From a virus: DNA of 33,927 bases. The DNA lies in the IMG/VR virus record IMGVR_UViG_3300017598_000429, positions 1 through 33,927 of that record; one strand, written 5' to 3'. Below are positions 7,782-15,648 of the stretch, in pieces (position 1 is the stretch's first letter; each line of letters starts with the position of its first letter). Under the pieces are notes generated by a model that saw only the letters and a list, made by a program, of their open reading frames with translations, searched no databases and had not been told where the DNA came from. The position numbers and the translations under genes are program-made.

Positions 7782-9937
7782 CAGACCTGGCAAAACTTGT
7801 CGTAAAACTTGAAGCGCAAACCGGCAAATTCCAGAAAGATTTAGACCGGGCTAATAAAAAGGTTGATCGATTTGGTAAACGAACAAAAAAGAGTTTAAAG
7901 GGTGTTCAGGGACTTTTTGCCGGGTTGGCTATTGGCGCATTAACCAAGAAAATTATTGATGCTACTGCAAAGCAAGAACAGGCATTTGCTCAACTTGAAC
8001 AGGGCATTAAGTCCACGAATCAGGCAGTAGGTTATTCTGCAAAAGAACTGGCAAATTATGCAGGACAATTGCAAGCTGCCACAACATTTGGTGACGAGGA
8101 TATAATTGCCGCACAGTCGCAGCTTATAACTTTTACAAAAATAACTGGTGATGAGTTTCAGAAAACAACTGAACTAGCTCTTGATATGTCTGCGCGTTTT
8201 GGAACAGATGTTAAATCATCAGTGCTTCAGTTAGGTAAAGCCCTCAATGATCCAGTTGCCAACCTTTCAGCATTAAGCCGCGCGGGCATTCAATTCTCGA
8301 AAGATCAAAAAGACATGATCAAAAGCCTGATCGAATCAGGCGATCAGGTTTCAGCGCAAAAGATTATTCTGCAAGAATTAGAAACTCAATTTGGCGGCTC
8401 AGCCAGAGCAGCCCGTGACACTTTCGGGGGCGCACTTCAGGCATTGGGAAATTCATTTGGCGATCTACTTGAAGGTGGATCAGGGTTAAATGAAGCCAAA
8501 GGCAGCATTGAAGAACTTACCACTTTATTATCCGATCCAAAAACCATTGAGGCCGCAAACAAACTGACATCCACATTAATTGTTGGATTTTCAAAACTCA
8601 TTGAAGTTATGGCAAAAGTTCCAGACTTTGCAACCTGGTTGGGCGAGTCTGCGGCTGCGGCTGTTGGCGGCGCTGGCGATGTAGTTAGACTAAATGAGGA
8701 ACTTGCTGGATTAGGCGCCAGGTTTGAATGGTTATCAGGTCAGCTAAGGTCAGCAAAAGCAGAATACAATGAAAACGGTGATACCTGGTTTGGTGTTAGC
8801 GAGGAGGATATACAAAGAATTGCTGAAAGACTTAACACTGTTGTAGAAGAATACGCAAAAACAGAAGCAAAAATAAAAGCCATTACTAAAATAAGCACAC
8901 CACTTACGCCTCCGCCTGAAACATCTGTGTCAGAAGCAGACATTCCAGCGCCAGGTATTCAGCAATATTCAATGTCAGGCAGCGATTCGCTGGCTGAAGA
9001 TGATTTATTTACTGAAATCAATGCGGAGGTTGACGCTGCAATTGCAAGGGTTGATTCGATTGTTAGCGAAACAATGCCGAAGATTGAACAGGTAAAGATT
9101 AAAATTGCCGAAACAATTAGTCTTTTTTCCCAGGGTTTAATGGGTGAGGACGTATATCAGCAGGCAATGGCTTTTTATGGTACGCAATTATCTGAAATTG
9201 AAAACAAGGACATTGAAGCGTTTGAGAATAAAATAGCGCGAATGGAGGAGCAATTTTTAACTGAATATGATCTTCTTGATGCACAAAAGGTCGAACGCAT
9301 GGCAATGTTGGATGATAAACTTGCTAAAGAAAGAATGACAGAGGAACAGATTGCCGCGTTAAAATTAAAAATTAATGAAAAATATATTAAGGATAAATCG
9401 GCATTAGATAAAGCTGCCTCACAAGCTGAAATGAGAACAGCGCTGACGGTGGCGCATGGTGTTTTGGGTATAATGTCGGCTTTTGCTGGAAGATCAGTTA
9501 AAGCACAAAAAGCCTTGGCGATTGCTGAAGGCATTATAAATATTACTGCGGGTATTACAAAAGCATTAAACAATCCTTATCCAGCAAATTTAGGTTTCGC
9601 TGCAAATGTAGCTGCACAAGGGGCGGCGCTATTATCAACCATTAAAGGTACAAACCTGGGTTCCAGTTCAAACATTCCAACGGGTTCAACCGGTGCAACA
9701 TCTTCCAATTATGCAACACCATCAGCAGCGGCCCCTGTTGATGTGCCGAGTGACGAAATTGAAATAAAAACACCTGAAAAAAGGGTGGTTATTGAGGTTC
9801 ACGGGGACATCCATTCAAATGATGCAGAACGGTTGCTGGGCGACTTGAGAACGTTGATTACTGAAAATGATGAAGTTCTGATTGATAGTGGTTCGCGAAA
9901 CGGTCAGGAGATAGCAGCAATAGGTGGAGGAATATAA
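7778..9937 (+). CDS. Tape measure protein
   Basis: This 719-residue, mostly helical protein sets tail length and is ejected into the host at infection. The N-terminus (AKLVVKLEAQTGKFQKDLDR, then KKVDRFGKRTKKSLKGVQG) is the standard opening of tail-length tape measure proteins. Residues about 60-220 contain the conserved block with ALDMSARFGTDVKSS, LGKALNDPVANLSALSRAG and DTFGGALQALGNSFGDLLEG. A long charged coiled-coil segment covers about 430-560. A hydrophobic stretch around 555-630 includes TALTVAHGVLGIMSAFAG and ANLGFAANVAAQGAALL, perhaps the membrane-interacting part. Confidence 0.93.
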   Translation: MTDLAKLVVKLEAQTGKFQKDLDRANKKVDRFGKRTKKSLKGVQGLFAGLAIGALTKKIIDATAKQEQAFAQLEQGIKSTNQAVGYSAKELANYAGQLQAATTFGDEDIIAAQSQLITFTKITGDEFQKTTELALDMSARFGTDVKSSVLQLGKALNDPVANLSALSRAGIQFSKDQKDMIKSLIESGDQVSAQKIILQELETQFGGSARAARDTFGGALQALGNSFGDLLEGGSGLNEAKGSIEELTTLLSDPKTIEAANKLTSTLIVGFSKLIEVMAKVPDFATWLGESAAAAVGGAGDVVRLNEELAGLGARFEWLSGQLRSAKAEYNENGDTWFGVSEEDIQRIAERLNTVVEEYAKTEAKIKAITKISTPLTPPPETSVSEADIPAPGIQQYSMSGSDSLAEDDLFTEINAEVDAAIARVDSIVSETMPKIEQVKIKIAETISLFSQGLMGEDVYQQAMAFYGTQLSEIENKDIEAFENKIARMEEQFLTEYDLLDAQKVERMAMLDDKLAKERMTEEQIAALKLKINEKYIKDKSALDKAASQAEMRTALTVAHGVLGIMSAFAGRSVKAQKALAIAEGIINITAGITKALNNPYPANLGFAANVAAQGAALLSTIKGTNLGSSSNIPTGSTGATSSNYATPSAAAPVDVPSDEIEIKTPEKRVVIEVHGDIHSNDAERLLGDLRTLITENDEVLIDSGSRNGQEIAAIGGGI

Positions 9938-10321
9938 ATGTTTTTAGAGTGGACACCATCGCGTCACTTGATCGGCACGGGTTCCAATGGAAAAATTGAA
10001 CCAACGATGATCAGTTATGACAGATTAAATAAATCAATAATGAAAGAGGCGCGATCACTAGATGGTAGTACTGAAACAGTGCTGCATAGAATTGATGTTA
10101 TTTACAACATAGGAATTGCGCCCACTAGGGGAACAGTAACACGGGATAAAATGCGAGAGTTTGCTGCAAGTGTTGCGGCTGGTGAATCATTTGTTCTTGA
10201 TGCACTTGGCACAGAGGCCGCGCCTGTTGATGCCGTAACAGTAAGCATGGCTCCAAACAGTTACCGCGAAACGTATCTTGGGGATAGTATTTTTTCTTAC
10301 AGTTTCAAAGTTAGACTATGA
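9938..10321 (+). CDS. Minor tail protein, unknown family
   Basis: This 127-residue protein follows the tape measure directly with a good ribosome binding site (GGTGGAGG). It begins MFLEWTPSRHLIGTGSNGK and is predicted by eye to be mostly beta and soluble. I do not recognise a named family. Genes at this place in siphoviruses encode distal-tail or tail-tip components that bridge the tube to the baseplate hub, and its 4-base overlap with the large tip gene supports that role. The function is inferred from position only. Confidence 0.7.
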   Translation: MFLEWTPSRHLIGTGSNGKIEPTMISYDRLNKSIMKEARSLDGSTETVLHRIDVIYNIGIAPTRGTVTRDKMREFAASVAAGESFVLDALGTEAAPVDAVTVSMAPNSYRETYLGDSIFSYSFKVRL

Positions 10322-13300
10322 AAATTAATACCGATAATTTTAATGCAGCAAACAATGCTGTTAACAAAGAGTTGCGGTTGGTTGTCAAAATAGCGTTTGA
10401 CACAAACGCTGATATTTTTTTTACATCACACTCAGACATTACAATTTCTGGTGAAACAGTTGTGTCTAATGTCCTTCGTAAAACATCATCTACAACACAA
10501 CGTATTGATCCTAACAACGCCAGAGCAACGATAGGCGCAATTAATTTTGAACTGATCGATGTTGCCGAGGCTGTTACCACCGTTTTCAGGGATCAGCTTG
10601 ATGATGACAACGGACTCAGGGGAAAAACAGTAGAATTATATCTGGGCTACATTGATCTTGGCTGGAATGATTTTCGGCTTGAGCAAACGCAAATTATAGA
10701 TAAATCAATGTCATATAAAGATGGTGTTTATCGCGTCCAGTGCCGGGATATTCAGCGAGAAGCGCGAAAACAGATATTTGAAATTCCAAAAACGAGACTC
10801 GCCGCTGATGTGTCAATTGGTGATAGCACTATTGATGTTTTTGATGCTTCAGGTTTTGAACCAGTGACACACGGGACAAGTTACACACAAGATCCATCGA
10901 CATCTATTTTCTATTTTAAAATAAAAAAAGGAGATGGGTTTGAGATTTGCAGCGCCACAGGCGCAACTGCGACCAGTTTTACCGGTGTTTCCAGGGGCCT
11001 TTTTGGTACTGATGAAACAACTCACACAATAAAAAACAGCGAAAACTCATCGCCAGAAATCACCGAGTATATATATTTAGAAATGCCTGCTGTTAAGCTA
11101 ATATATGCACTTTTAACAGGTGTGCTTGTTAATGAATCGGCAAGTTTGCCTGATCATTATCATTTAGGCATACAGGAAGATTGGGTTGATCTGTCAGCAT
11201 TCACTGGAATTGGTACTGATCTTTATGATCATGAGGATGATCAAAACGGCCTGGTTACCAGGTTTCAGGGTTTAACCAAAACGGACGGAAAAAGATTTAT
11301 AGAGCAGCAACTTTTATTGTTGTCAGGATGCGTTACTCCAATTTTGCCGAATGGAAAATTATCTTTAAAAAAGGTCGGATCAGTCCTAACCGGGGCCAGT
11401 TATGTAGATGAGCTGGATGAGTCAAATATTGTTAATTATTCACCTGTTAATTATGATCTATCTAACATAAAAAATAATCTTGACATTTACTGGTCATATC
11501 TGGAATTGCAAAATGGTGAAAAAGATTTTTACAGAATTAATCGCATAATAGACAGTGATTCAATTACACGTTACGGCGAAACAGCAGCGAAGCCAATGAA
11601 ATTTTACGGGCTGCACGGCTCGCGGCACACAATAGCCATTATTAGCCATATTTTTGACGTATTCCGTGATCGTGTTGCCGGTGCAGCGGCTCGGCTAACC
11701 TTAAACGTTTTACCATCAATGAATAACATCGAAGTTGGTGACATTGTTAATGTTAATTTGCAGGCATTACGAGATCACACTGGATTAAATACTTTTAACA
11801 GATCAATGGAGGTTCAGGCAATAACGATTGATCAGTTAACGCAAAGTGTAAAATTGACATTATATGGATCAACACAAGGTGCGGGTATTATTGAATACGG
11901 CGAAGAAACAACGCTTCCTGATGAGTGGTATTGTGACGAAAGCGCCACAGAAATGACGGATTTGTCTACGGTGTTAACAATAACCGGCGGGGTAGTAACG
12001 ACAAGCGGAACAATTACAGGTCATTCCAACCATGAGGACGCAATTTATTATTATACAGGTGACCTAACGATTAATGCGGGTGTAAATGTTGCTTTCACAG
12101 GCAACGTGCAACTTAGAATTAGAGGTCATTTAACAGTCAACGGAACAATTGACGGTCAAGGGAATGGATTAGCCGCGACAACTGACAGTTATCATGGAAT
12201 GCCCGGTGCATTTGGCAGAACGCGCCAAACGGGCGGGGTAATTAATTACACTAACAGTAATTATCCAAGTATTCTTGCAGCATCGACACCTAACCAAGTT
12301 ACATCAGGCACTTATCAAGATTTATCCTCTTTTTCAATTGTTAACAATGCGGGGGTTTTGTCGGGCTGGCCCACTGACCTTAGAGGAACATCAGGAGCAG
12401 AGGGAAGTGGTACATCATTTGGTGATGGAGCGCCTGCCGCAATGCAGGATGGCGGCGCTGGTGGCGATGGTGGCGCTGGAATTGTGATCGTATGCAGGGG
12501 AATGTCATTCGGTGCTGCTGGCACTTTAAACGCCAGCGGTAACGATGGCGGCGCTGGCGTTGTGCATCCGAATGGTTACACCTATTCAGGCGGCGGCGCG
12601 GGGGGAGCATCGGGCGCAGTATATTTGCTACTCGATGGCACAGATTCAGTGATGCCAATTAAAACTGGCAATATTATTACCAACCAGGGATCAAGCACTG
12701 ATTACGGCAATAGATTCGGCGTTACTATTTTATCAGATCCAGATCCCGATACCATTCTTGTCAATGAACCAGGACATTCTTACTTTGAAGCCTATAGCGG
12801 CGGTCATACTGATGTCGTAAAAGTTGAATATGTTCCGTCAACTACCAGCACTTATCCTGTTTTTTCATGCGGTAGTGGTGGCGGCAGCACAAATCCCGAT
12901 TGGGAATGGAGATTAGATGAAACAACAGGGTCGGTGTGTGCTGACTCTCTTGGAAGTGATGATCTGACGTATTGGAACAACTACTCACCTGCAACCGTTG
13001 AATCATTTACCAACCCAAGTTTTCCTTTTGATATTGAGTCATCAAGTCCCAATTGGACAGGCAGGGCGAAAAATTTCGCAATAAATGGTGCAAACATTAG
13101 AGACTCAGCTCCATTAGGATCAAGAACAATTGGAAACTTTAGCGGTTCTGATTTTACAATTGAATTTCCATTTGCAACTAAATTTGCATACTCAAGTGGC
13201 GAACAAACATTTCTCACAAAGAGAATTGAAGCTGATGGAGGTTGGAGATTCGGAACGAACTCTGCAGAGGCCGTTTTTTTATATCTTCATCAGTCAGACC

Positions 13301-14223
13301 TAACTTTCCGCAATATAACTTTAACAGCTGGGTTGCAGACTGAAGGTATAACAGATGCAAGCGGTTGGCACTGGATGTCCTTAAGGATGGATTACTCAGG
13401 CACTGGAATATTAGATTGCCGTGTTGATGATGTTGAGTTAGGCGATGAGGATGTCAGTAGTTGGTCAGGCACATGGTATACATCATTAAATAGTATTCTG
13501 CAAATTGCGCGCTATGGCACAGGGAATAACTGGCAAGGGAGGTTGGACAATATTAGATTTTACCAATCAGCACTATCTAGCGATGACAGAACTGCGAATT
13601 ATGAGGAATGGTTAAACGGAGCGCCAACGCCAACAGTGCCAACCGTTGCAATTGATCCAGCGGGTATAACAGAAAACGCAGCAAATGGTTCACACACCAC
13701 AGCAAGCGTGACAGCAACGCCAACTGACATAACACCTGTTAATTGGTCATGGACACGGGTGAGCGGAAGCCTGGGAATAATGGCAACGACACCATCAGCA
13801 GCAACTACAACATTCAACTCAAATAGTTCAGACACAACGTTGTCAACGACATTTCGAGTCACCGCTACAGATGTTAATAGTTATACAGCGTCAAATGATA
13901 TCACCATCACCATTACACATGGTCACGAGGTAATTATAACGCCATCGGCTTTTGGGCAGTCTCTTGCAAATGGTACGCAAACCACAAACAGTGTAACAGC
14001 AAGTCATTTTAACATGATTGAAACGGTATCTTATTCCTGGTCGAGGGTGAGCGGAATGACATCAATTACCATTGATTCACCATCCGCAGCAACCACAACA
14101 TTCACAAGTACAGGCACGAATATGGAGGCATTCGCCACATTCAAAGTGACAGCAACAGACGCCAACAATGATGTTGGGGAGAAAGCAATTACAGTGTATT
14201 TGGAACACGGGACACCGCCGTGA
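10318..14223 (+). CDS. Large tail tip / receptor-binding protein with LamG and Ig-like domains
   Basis: This 1301-residue mosaic protein probably combines the tail hub with a host-binding extension. Residues 1 to about 530 resemble phage hub proteins (GVYRVQCRDIQREARKQIF, EVGDIVNVNLQALRD). Residues about 690-770 are glycine-rich (QDGGAGGDGGAG, GGGAGGASGA). Residues about 862-1100 form a LamG/concanavalin-like domain, seen in WEWRLDETTG and RLDNIRFYQSALSSDD. Two tandem Ig-like repeats of about 95 residues end the protein (about 1103-1300), sharing SAATTTF and VTATD. Surface-glycan or outer-membrane recognition is the likely role. The gene ends the plus-strand structural block next to attP. Confidence 0.88.
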   Translation: MKINTDNFNAANNAVNKELRLVVKIAFDTNADIFFTSHSDITISGETVVSNVLRKTSSTTQRIDPNNARATIGAINFELIDVAEAVTTVFRDQLDDDNGLRGKTVELYLGYIDLGWNDFRLEQTQIIDKSMSYKDGVYRVQCRDIQREARKQIFEIPKTRLAADVSIGDSTIDVFDASGFEPVTHGTSYTQDPSTSIFYFKIKKGDGFEICSATGATATSFTGVSRGLFGTDETTHTIKNSENSSPEITEYIYLEMPAVKLIYALLTGVLVNESASLPDHYHLGIQEDWVDLSAFTGIGTDLYDHEDDQNGLVTRFQGLTKTDGKRFIEQQLLLLSGCVTPILPNGKLSLKKVGSVLTGASYVDELDESNIVNYSPVNYDLSNIKNNLDIYWSYLELQNGEKDFYRINRIIDSDSITRYGETAAKPMKFYGLHGSRHTIAIISHIFDVFRDRVAGAAARLTLNVLPSMNNIEVGDIVNVNLQALRDHTGLNTFNRSMEVQAITIDQLTQSVKLTLYGSTQGAGIIEYGEETTLPDEWYCDESATEMTDLSTVLTITGGVVTTSGTITGHSNHEDAIYYYTGDLTINAGVNVAFTGNVQLRIRGHLTVNGTIDGQGNGLAATTDSYHGMPGAFGRTRQTGGVINYTNSNYPSILAASTPNQVTSGTYQDLSSFSIVNNAGVLSGWPTDLRGTSGAEGSGTSFGDGAPAAMQDGGAGGDGGAGIVIVCRGMSFGAAGTLNASGNDGGAGVVHPNGYTYSGGGAGGASGAVYLLLDGTDSVMPIKTGNIITNQGSSTDYGNRFGVTILSDPDPDTILVNEPGHSYFEAYSGGHTDVVKVEYVPSTTSTYPVFSCGSGGGSTNPDWEWRLDETTGSVCADSLGSDDLTYWNNYSPATVESFTNPSFPFDIESSSPNWTGRAKNFAINGANIRDSAPLGSRTIGNFSGSDFTIEFPFATKFAYSSGEQTFLTKRIEADGGWRFGTNSAEAVFLYLHQSDLTFRNITLTAGLQTEGITDASGWHWMSLRMDYSGTGILDCRVDDVELGDEDVSSWSGTWYTSLNSILQIARYGTGNNWQGRLDNIRFYQSALSSDDRTANYEEWLNGAPTPTVPTVAIDPAGITENAANGSHTTASVTATPTDITPVNWSWTRVSGSLGIMATTPSAATTTFNSNSSDTTLSTTFRVTATDVNSYTASNDITITITHGHEVIITPSAFGQSLANGTQTTNSVTASHFNMIETVSYSWSRVSGMTSITIDSPSAATTTFTSTGTNMEAFATFKVTATDANNDVGEKAITVYLEHGTPP

Positions 14224-14319
14224 TCAAACGCCTGACCTTGTCACATGATGCCCTGAAATATTCGCAGAATGAAGGGGGATTAGGCCAGGCGCTGGTCTAA
14301 TTCTGGCCTATTAAGCAAA

Positions 14320-14351
14320 AAGGGTTAGCAACCACTTTGGCGCTAACCCTT
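14320..14351 (-). terminator. Terminator at the end of the attP-proximal cassette
   Basis: A perfect 10-bp stem (AAGGGTTAGC with GCTAACCCTT) has a 12-base loop. On the minus strand it is followed by a run of T residues, so it best terminates leftward transcription from the 14491-15517 genes. On the plus strand it could also act, weakly, at the end of the tail operon. Confidence 0.75.
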
Positions 14352-14359
14352 GTCTTTAT

Positions 14360-14412
14360 TGGCTCCCCGAGCTGGGCTCGAACCAGCGACAAACGGATTA
14401 ACAGTCCGTTGC
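14360..14412 (-). other. Attachment site attP core: 3' half of a tRNA-Asn gene
   Basis: Read on the minus strand, this segment contains the complete anticodon arm ACGGA-CTGTTAA-TCCGT (anticodon GTT, Asn), a variable loop, a T arm GCTGG-TTCGAGC-CCAGC, the 3' acceptor strand TCGGGGA, discriminator G and encoded CCA. No D arm or 5' acceptor strand precedes it; the flanking bases are unrelated. That is the form expected of a phage attP that restores the host tRNA gene on integration. The integrase gene lies about 1.2 kb to the right. Confidence 0.88.
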
Positions 14413-14428
14413 AATATCCAGTGTTTAT

Positions 14429-14477
14429 AGGGGTTTGAGGGGTATTGTTAGGCCACCAACAGGCCAATTTCAGGGGT
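14429..14477. repeat. Three AGGGGT repeats beside the attP core
   Basis: The hexamer AGGGGT occurs at 14429-14434, 14438-14443 and 14472-14477 in the same orientation, immediately right of the tRNA fragment. Short direct repeats on the integrase side of a core are the usual form of integrase arm-type or excisionase sites, but binding is not shown. Confidence 0.4.
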
Positions 14478-14490
14478 AAATATCAATAAC

Positions 14491-14721
14491 TTAGGTACTG
14501 TCTGGCCTAGTTTTCAGCGACTCAACAAACTCTATTAACTCAGGCTTTTTACTAGCCGGTATCCAAGACTCTACCCGTACATGGCCCTGTTTCTTCATGC
14601 GCTCTTTAAATGTAGCTTGGCGCTCTCTTGATGTTTTTGGTTTGTGACACATAGAGCAAAACCCACTGAATTTTTCAATGGGGTACTCTAACTTATTATC
14701 GCACTCGAAACAAATGCTCAT
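14491..14721 (-). CDS. Small zinc-finger protein, attP-proximal
   Basis: This 76-residue protein has two CxxC pairs (CFEC at residues 4-7 and CSMC near 22-25), a likely four-cysteine zinc ribbon. The second half is basic, with ERMKKQGHVRVESWIPASKK, which resembles the RMKEQGxxRVExWIP segment seen in some short ribbon-helix-helix regulators. Together these suggest a small DNA- or RNA-binding regulator. Its ATG overlaps the upstream stop (ATGA). It is the last gene of the four-gene minus-strand cassette and ends about 80 bases from attP, so in a lysogen it would lie at the prophage edge. Confidence 0.72.
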   Translation of the reverse strand: MSICFECDNKLEYPIEKFSGFCSMCHKPKTSRERQATFKERMKKQGHVRVESWIPASKKPELIEFVESLKTRPDST

Positions 14722-14975
14722 TGAGTTTTTATGCTTGCGTATGCTGTGCCGTCATCGCACGTAGTTATTATACAATCAACATGGTTAGTAGATGGGCAAT
14801 TATTAAATTGTCTGGTTACAGCCGATTTTGCCGACCGTATAGTTTTGTAAGACCAAGACCCCTCCGGATACCAATCTGTATAACCCTTTTTTAAGTTATT
14901 ACCCTTTTCATACTCGCTATTTAAGCGCTCTAATGTAATTACTGTGTAGCTGTAAGTGGTTTCTGTGTTTGACAT
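14718..14975 (-). CDS. Unknown 85-residue protein of attP-proximal cassette
   Basis: I do not recognise a family. The protein starts MSNTETTYSYTVITLERLNS and includes a tryptophan-containing KKGYTDWYPEGSWSYKTIRS and two cysteines (NNCPSTNHVDCIITTCDDG gives three). It is soluble and probably alpha/beta. AAGGAG lies at good distance before the ATG, so it is likely translated. Its stop overlaps the zinc-finger gene. Function may be sought together with its three cassette partners. Confidence 0.7.
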   Translation of the reverse strand: MSNTETTYSYTVITLERLNSEYEKGNNLKKGYTDWYPEGSWSYKTIRSAKSAVTRQFNNCPSTNHVDCIITTCDDGTAYASIKTQ

Positions 14976-15039
14976 TTTCTTTCTCCTTGTTGTGTTGACT
15001 CTCCACCCCGAATTTTTCTAGCTGTTGTTTTGATTATGC

Positions 15040-15234
15040 TCATTTTACCACTTCCTGTTTTAACTCGTTTGCAAAAACCTCAAGTGAAGAAACTTTTTCA
15101 ATTACATCTGACTGACCATCTCGAACCCTGTACAACTCTTGAAGTTCTATTTCAACAATACCAAGCATTTCAGTTAGCGATTGCTTGCTTGCTGTTTTTA
15201 AAAACTCTTTCATTACTTGGGCTGAGTCAGACAT
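15040..15234 (-). CDS. Unknown 64-residue helical protein of attP-proximal cassette
   Basis: The product is short, acidic and almost wholly helical (EFLKTASKQSLTEMLGIVEI then ELQELYRVRDGQSDVIEKV). It could form a coiled coil. AAGGAAA precedes the ATG. It lies 10 bases after the 90-residue gene and 64 bases before the next, so all four are probably co-transcribed. A plus-strand frame overlapping it (15030-15248) is a shadow. No family recognised. Confidence 0.65.
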   Translation of the reverse strand: MSDSAQVMKEFLKTASKQSLTEMLGIVEIELQELYRVRDGQSDVIEKVSSLEVFANELKQEVVK

Positions 15235-15244
15235 TCTTATTTCC

Positions 15245-15517
15245 TTAGCTTCTTGCTAATATTTGTTTGGTTTGCTCACTTACTATTATGTCGTATGCTT
15301 TGCCGCGCTTACCGAAAGATGCTGTTGCAAAAGCATGCGCGCTTTTTACTGTTGCTACTATTTCGTTTGTGGCTCTCTTGTTTGTTTCTAAAGTTAAAGA
15401 GAAATCTTCATTTAATTTTTTAGCAGCGTTTATAGCCATTCCTAATTCCCAGTTAATTCTAATGCTGTGCATTTGGTTTTCGTTAGGTTGGTTTATGTAG
15501 TTTTTTGTGATTTTCAT
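15245..15517 (-). CDS. Unknown 90-residue protein, first gene of attP-proximal cassette
   Basis: This protein (MKITKNYINQPNENQMHSI start) has a helical middle (WELGMAINAAKKLNEDFSL) and a basic C-terminal part with FGKRGKAYDIIVSEQTKQIL. No family recognised and no membrane segment seen. It is the promoter-proximal gene of the cassette, about 29 bases from the predicted transcription start. The antisense plus-strand frame 15267-15500 looks hydrophobic but has no ribosome binding site or promoter and is taken as a shadow. Confidence 0.65.
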   Translation of the reverse strand: MKITKNYINQPNENQMHSIRINWELGMAINAAKKLNEDFSLTLETNKRATNEIVATVKSAHAFATASFGKRGKAYDIIVSEQTKQILARS

Positions 15518-15552
15518 TTTGCTGCCTTTGTTTCTTAATTTTCAATATAGTT

Positions 15553-15582
15553 ATTATTGCACGTTACCGGTAACGGTGTCAA
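15553..15582 (-). promoter_or_regulatory. Cassette promoter with an embedded palindromic operator
   Basis: On the minus strand a perfect -35 box TTGACA (15577-15582) and -10 AATAAT (15553-15558) are separated by 18 bases. The spacer contains the 14-bp perfect palindrome CGTTACCGGTAACG (15562-15575). A protein bound there would block RNA polymerase. The promoter points at the four small genes 15517 to 14491. Confidence 0.75.
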
Positions 15583-15648
15583 GCGTATTTGGTTAAATAA
15601 ATGAAATTAATTTAAAGTTTTTCTTTTAAGGGTTTTGGGTGAAGAAAA

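Larger units (their letters stand above)
14224..14490. other. Non-coding attP region between tail and cassette genes
   Basis: This gap holds an 8-bp-stem inverted repeat (TAGGCCAG 14281-14288 with CTGGCCTA 14303-14310), the terminator at 14320-14351, the tRNA-Asn fragment and three AGGGGT repeats. A GTG-initiated 26-codon frame (14220-14300) overlaps the tail stop as GTGA but has no recognisable product, and I do not call it a gene. Confidence 0.7.

Noticed and set aside
9175-9573. Minus-strand 132-residue frame in the tape measure gene
   Set aside because: Shadow frame antisense to a clear helical coding region; no ribosome binding site.
14220-14300. 26-codon GTG frame after the tail tip gene
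   Set aside because: It overlaps the stop as GTGA but has no recognisable product, and its end lies within a hairpin.
14360-14440. Complete tRNA-Asn gene
   Set aside because: The D arm and 5' acceptor strand are missing; only the 3' 53 bases match a tRNA, so it is an attachment site and not a functional gene.
15267-15500. Plus-strand hydrophobic 77-residue frame
   Set aside because: It lies antisense to the 90-residue cassette gene, without promoter or ribosome binding site.
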